Source of the DNA: JBBSGA01 sp038254585
Lineage (GTDB): Bacteria > Chloroflexota > Chloroflexia > Chloroflexales > Kallotenuaceae
Assembly (NCBI GenBank): GCA_038254585.1
Contig: JBBSGA010000333.1
Coordinates: forward strand, 1-6,998
DNA: 6,998 bases
Direction of reading: 5' to 3'
Shown here: positions 5,857 to 6,998 of the stretch, one piece after another
Layout of the letters: every line of letters begins with the position of its first letter
Numbering within the stretch: position 1 is the first letter of the stretch
Translations under genes and position numbers: made by a program
Notes under the pieces: generated by a model
Told to the model about the DNA's origin: nothing
Database searches by the model: none
The model's input: the letters and a program-made list of their open reading frames with translations, nothing else

Positions 5857-6936
5857 ATGCAGCTCGATCACATTTATCACGGCAATGCACTCGAAATATT
5901 AAAGTTATTGCCGGAAGAGAGCGTTGATCTTGTCTTTGCCGATCCACCATATAACCTTCAGCTTCAACGGGCGTTAATACGTCCAAACCAAACACGCGTC
6001 GACGCGGTCGACGAAACGTTGGATCAGTTCGAAAGCTTCGCGGCATACGACTCCTTTACACGTGAATGGCTCCAGAGCTGTCGCCGGGTGCTGAAAGATA
6101 GCGGGACGCTGTGGGTCATGGGCACCTATCACAATATCTATCGCGTCGGGACGGCGCTTATGGACCTCGGCTACTGGATTCTGAACGAGATCGTCTGGAT
6201 TAAAGTCAACCCGATGCCGAACTTCCGCGGAGTGCGCTTGACGAACGCACACGAGACGCTGATCTGGGCCAAGAAGTCGAGCGCGCAAAAACGCTATACC
6301 TTCAACTATCGAACTCTGAAGCAGATGAACAAGGATAAGCAGATGCGGTCGGACTGGGTGCTGCCGATCTGCACCGGTGCGGAGCGACTGAAAAGCGGCG
6401 GGGTGAAAGCGCACCCTACACAGAAGCCGGAATCATTGCTCGAGCGTATCATCCTTGGCTCGACGAACCCCGGCGACGTCATCCTCGACCCATTCTTCGG
6501 CACGGGCACGACAGGGGCAGCTGCGAAACGCCTTCACCGGCACTACGTCGGCATCGAACAGGAAGCGGACTACGTCGAGTTGGCCCGAACGCGTATCAGC
6601 CGCGTCGTGCCCGAGGCAGAGCAGGCGGTCGCAAACGAGGGCACGGAGCAAGGCACGGCTCCGCGCGTGTCGTTTACGGCGCTGCTGCAGGCTGGTCTGC
6701 TGGCGGCGGGCGACCTGCTCTACCACCGGTCATCACGCGCCACGGCAACGGTGCTGGCCAATGGGTCGATCCAGAGCGGCACGGAGACGGGCTCGATCCA
6801 CACCATCGCCGCGCGCGTCAGCGCCGCTGCCCCGAGCAACGGCTGGCGGGATTGGCTCTACCGCGATCGCGCGACGGCGGAGCTGCGGCCGCTCAACGAT
6901 CTGCGGGAGCGGCTGCGGCGGCAGGCGAAGCCTTGA
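5857..6936 (+). CDS. ccrM: CcrM/HinfI-type orphan adenine-N6 DNA methyltransferase (predicted GANTC)
   Basis: This is a beta-class methyltransferase that should transfer methyl from S-adenosylmethionine to adenine N6. From the ATG at 5857 it is 359 residues, close to the 358 of Caulobacter CcrM. Catalytic motif IV, DPPY, is at 29-32 and comes first. The SAM-binding motif DPFFGTGTTG (211-220) comes later, the order expected of this class. Hallmark CcrM-like blocks are DQFESFAAYD, NPMPNF, AHETLIWA, KRYTFNY, MRSDW and KAHPTQKPE. Residues about 270-355 form the RAMA-type C-terminal domain of this family (AGLLAAGD, GSIHTI, NGWRDW), which aids DNA recognition in CcrM. The frame is open further upstream and ATG 5845 or TTG 5800 could also be used. 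5857 best matches family length, though its ribosome-binding site is weak. No restriction gene is nearby. GC content is low at the 5' end (26/60 in 5881-5940) and high at the 3' end (44/60 in 6841-6900). Confidence 0.94.
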   Translation: MQLDHIYHGNALEILKLLPEESVDLVFADPPYNLQLQRALIRPNQTRVDAVDETLDQFESFAAYDSFTREWLQSCRRVLKDSGTLWVMGTYHNIYRVGTALMDLGYWILNEIVWIKVNPMPNFRGVRLTNAHETLIWAKKSSAQKRYTFNYRTLKQMNKDKQMRSDWVLPICTGAERLKSGGVKAHPTQKPESLLERIILGSTNPGDVILDPFFGTGTTGAAAKRLHRHYVGIEQEADYVELARTRISRVVPEAEQAVANEGTEQGTAPRVSFTALLQAGLLAAGDLLYHRSSRATATVLANGSIQSGTETGSIHTIAARVSAAAPSNGWRDWLYRDRATAELRPLNDLRERLRRQAKP

Positions 6937-6952
6937 GACGGACGGAGCGAGG

Positions 6953-6998
6953 ATGAGCTTCCCGGGAACTAAACGACTCTGCACTGTCAGTGCAGAGG
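6953..6998 (+). CDS. Possible start of a downstream gene, cut by the window edge
   Basis: An ATG 16 bases after the ccrM stop has GGAG and GAGG in the nine bases before it and stays open for 15 codons to the edge (MSFPGTKRLCTV at the start). Such spacing would suit a co-transcribed gene. Against this, a perfect inverted repeat at 6977-6997 lies in the frame and looks more like a terminator. Nothing can be said of function. Confidence 0.3.
   Translation, partial: MSFPGTKRLCTVSAE
6977..6997 (+). repeat. Perfect 10-bp inverted repeat, probable terminator stem of ccrM
   Basis: CTCTGCACTG and CAGTGCAGAG are separated by a single T, giving a 9-bp stem with a GTC loop, 40 bases after the ccrM stop. 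Any T-run would lie beyond the window, so an intrinsic terminator is likely but not shown. An operator-like binding site is the alternative. Confidence 0.55.

Noticed and set aside
5974..6414. 146-codon - strand frame inside ccrM
   Set aside because: It is antisense to the conserved catalytic core of the methyltransferase and has no motif of its own.
1..6998. Mobile element, CRISPR array, tRNA or rRNA
   Set aside because: No transposase or integrase motifs, terminal repeats, regularly spaced repeats or tRNA-like segments were seen on either strand. The palindromes found are single and isolated.

Overview
The window is a dense, GC-rich bacterial segment with long open frames, strong Shine-Dalgarno sites and no mobile elements, tRNA, rRNA or CRISPR array that I can see. 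Gene content (a VOC-family dioxygenase-like protein, a small Chloroflexota-style orphan protein, cytoplasmic VWA proteins and a zinc-ribbon/kinase-like/PP2C fusion) fits a member of the Chloroflexota such as Thermomicrobia. That placement is an impression from protein style, not a proof. The CcrM-like methyltransferase at the right would by itself suggest Alphaproteobacteria, where this enzyme is best known.

Left (3-740, + strand): the 3' end of a glyoxalase/extradiol-dioxygenase superfamily gene made of tandem VOC units. It converges on, and overlaps by its stop codon, the last gene of the next block.

Centre (737-5545, all - strand): a four-gene operon-like block, read right to left. It holds a 639-residue zinc-ribbon/pseudokinase/PP2C phosphatase (5545-3626), two tandem paralogous VWA proteins with intact metal (MIDAS) residues (3570-2314 and 2287-1025), and an 82-residue protein of unknown function (985-737). 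Gaps are 55, 26 and 39 bases, and each gene has its own ribosome-binding site. A PP2C phosphatase, a kinase-fold module, zinc ribbons and VWA proteins together recall the VWA-PP2C-kinase 'TerY-P' signalling triad. Here, however, the kinase-like part is fused to the phosphatase, looks catalytically dead and carries a zinc ribbon inside it. The likely role is a cytoplasmic phosphorylation-dependent signalling or scaffolding module. Its active kinase, if there is one, lies outside the window.

Right (5546-6998): a 311-base divergent intergenic region with several dyad symmetries, a terminator-like hairpin and two GANTC sites just ahead of an orphan CcrM/HinfI-type adenine-N6 methyltransferase (5857-6936, + strand) that would be predicted to methylate GANTC. 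No restriction partner is visible. The 5' part of this gene and its upstream region are clearly richer in A+T than the rest. The window ends in a 10-bp perfect inverted repeat that is either the ccrM terminator or lies inside a possible next gene starting at 6953.
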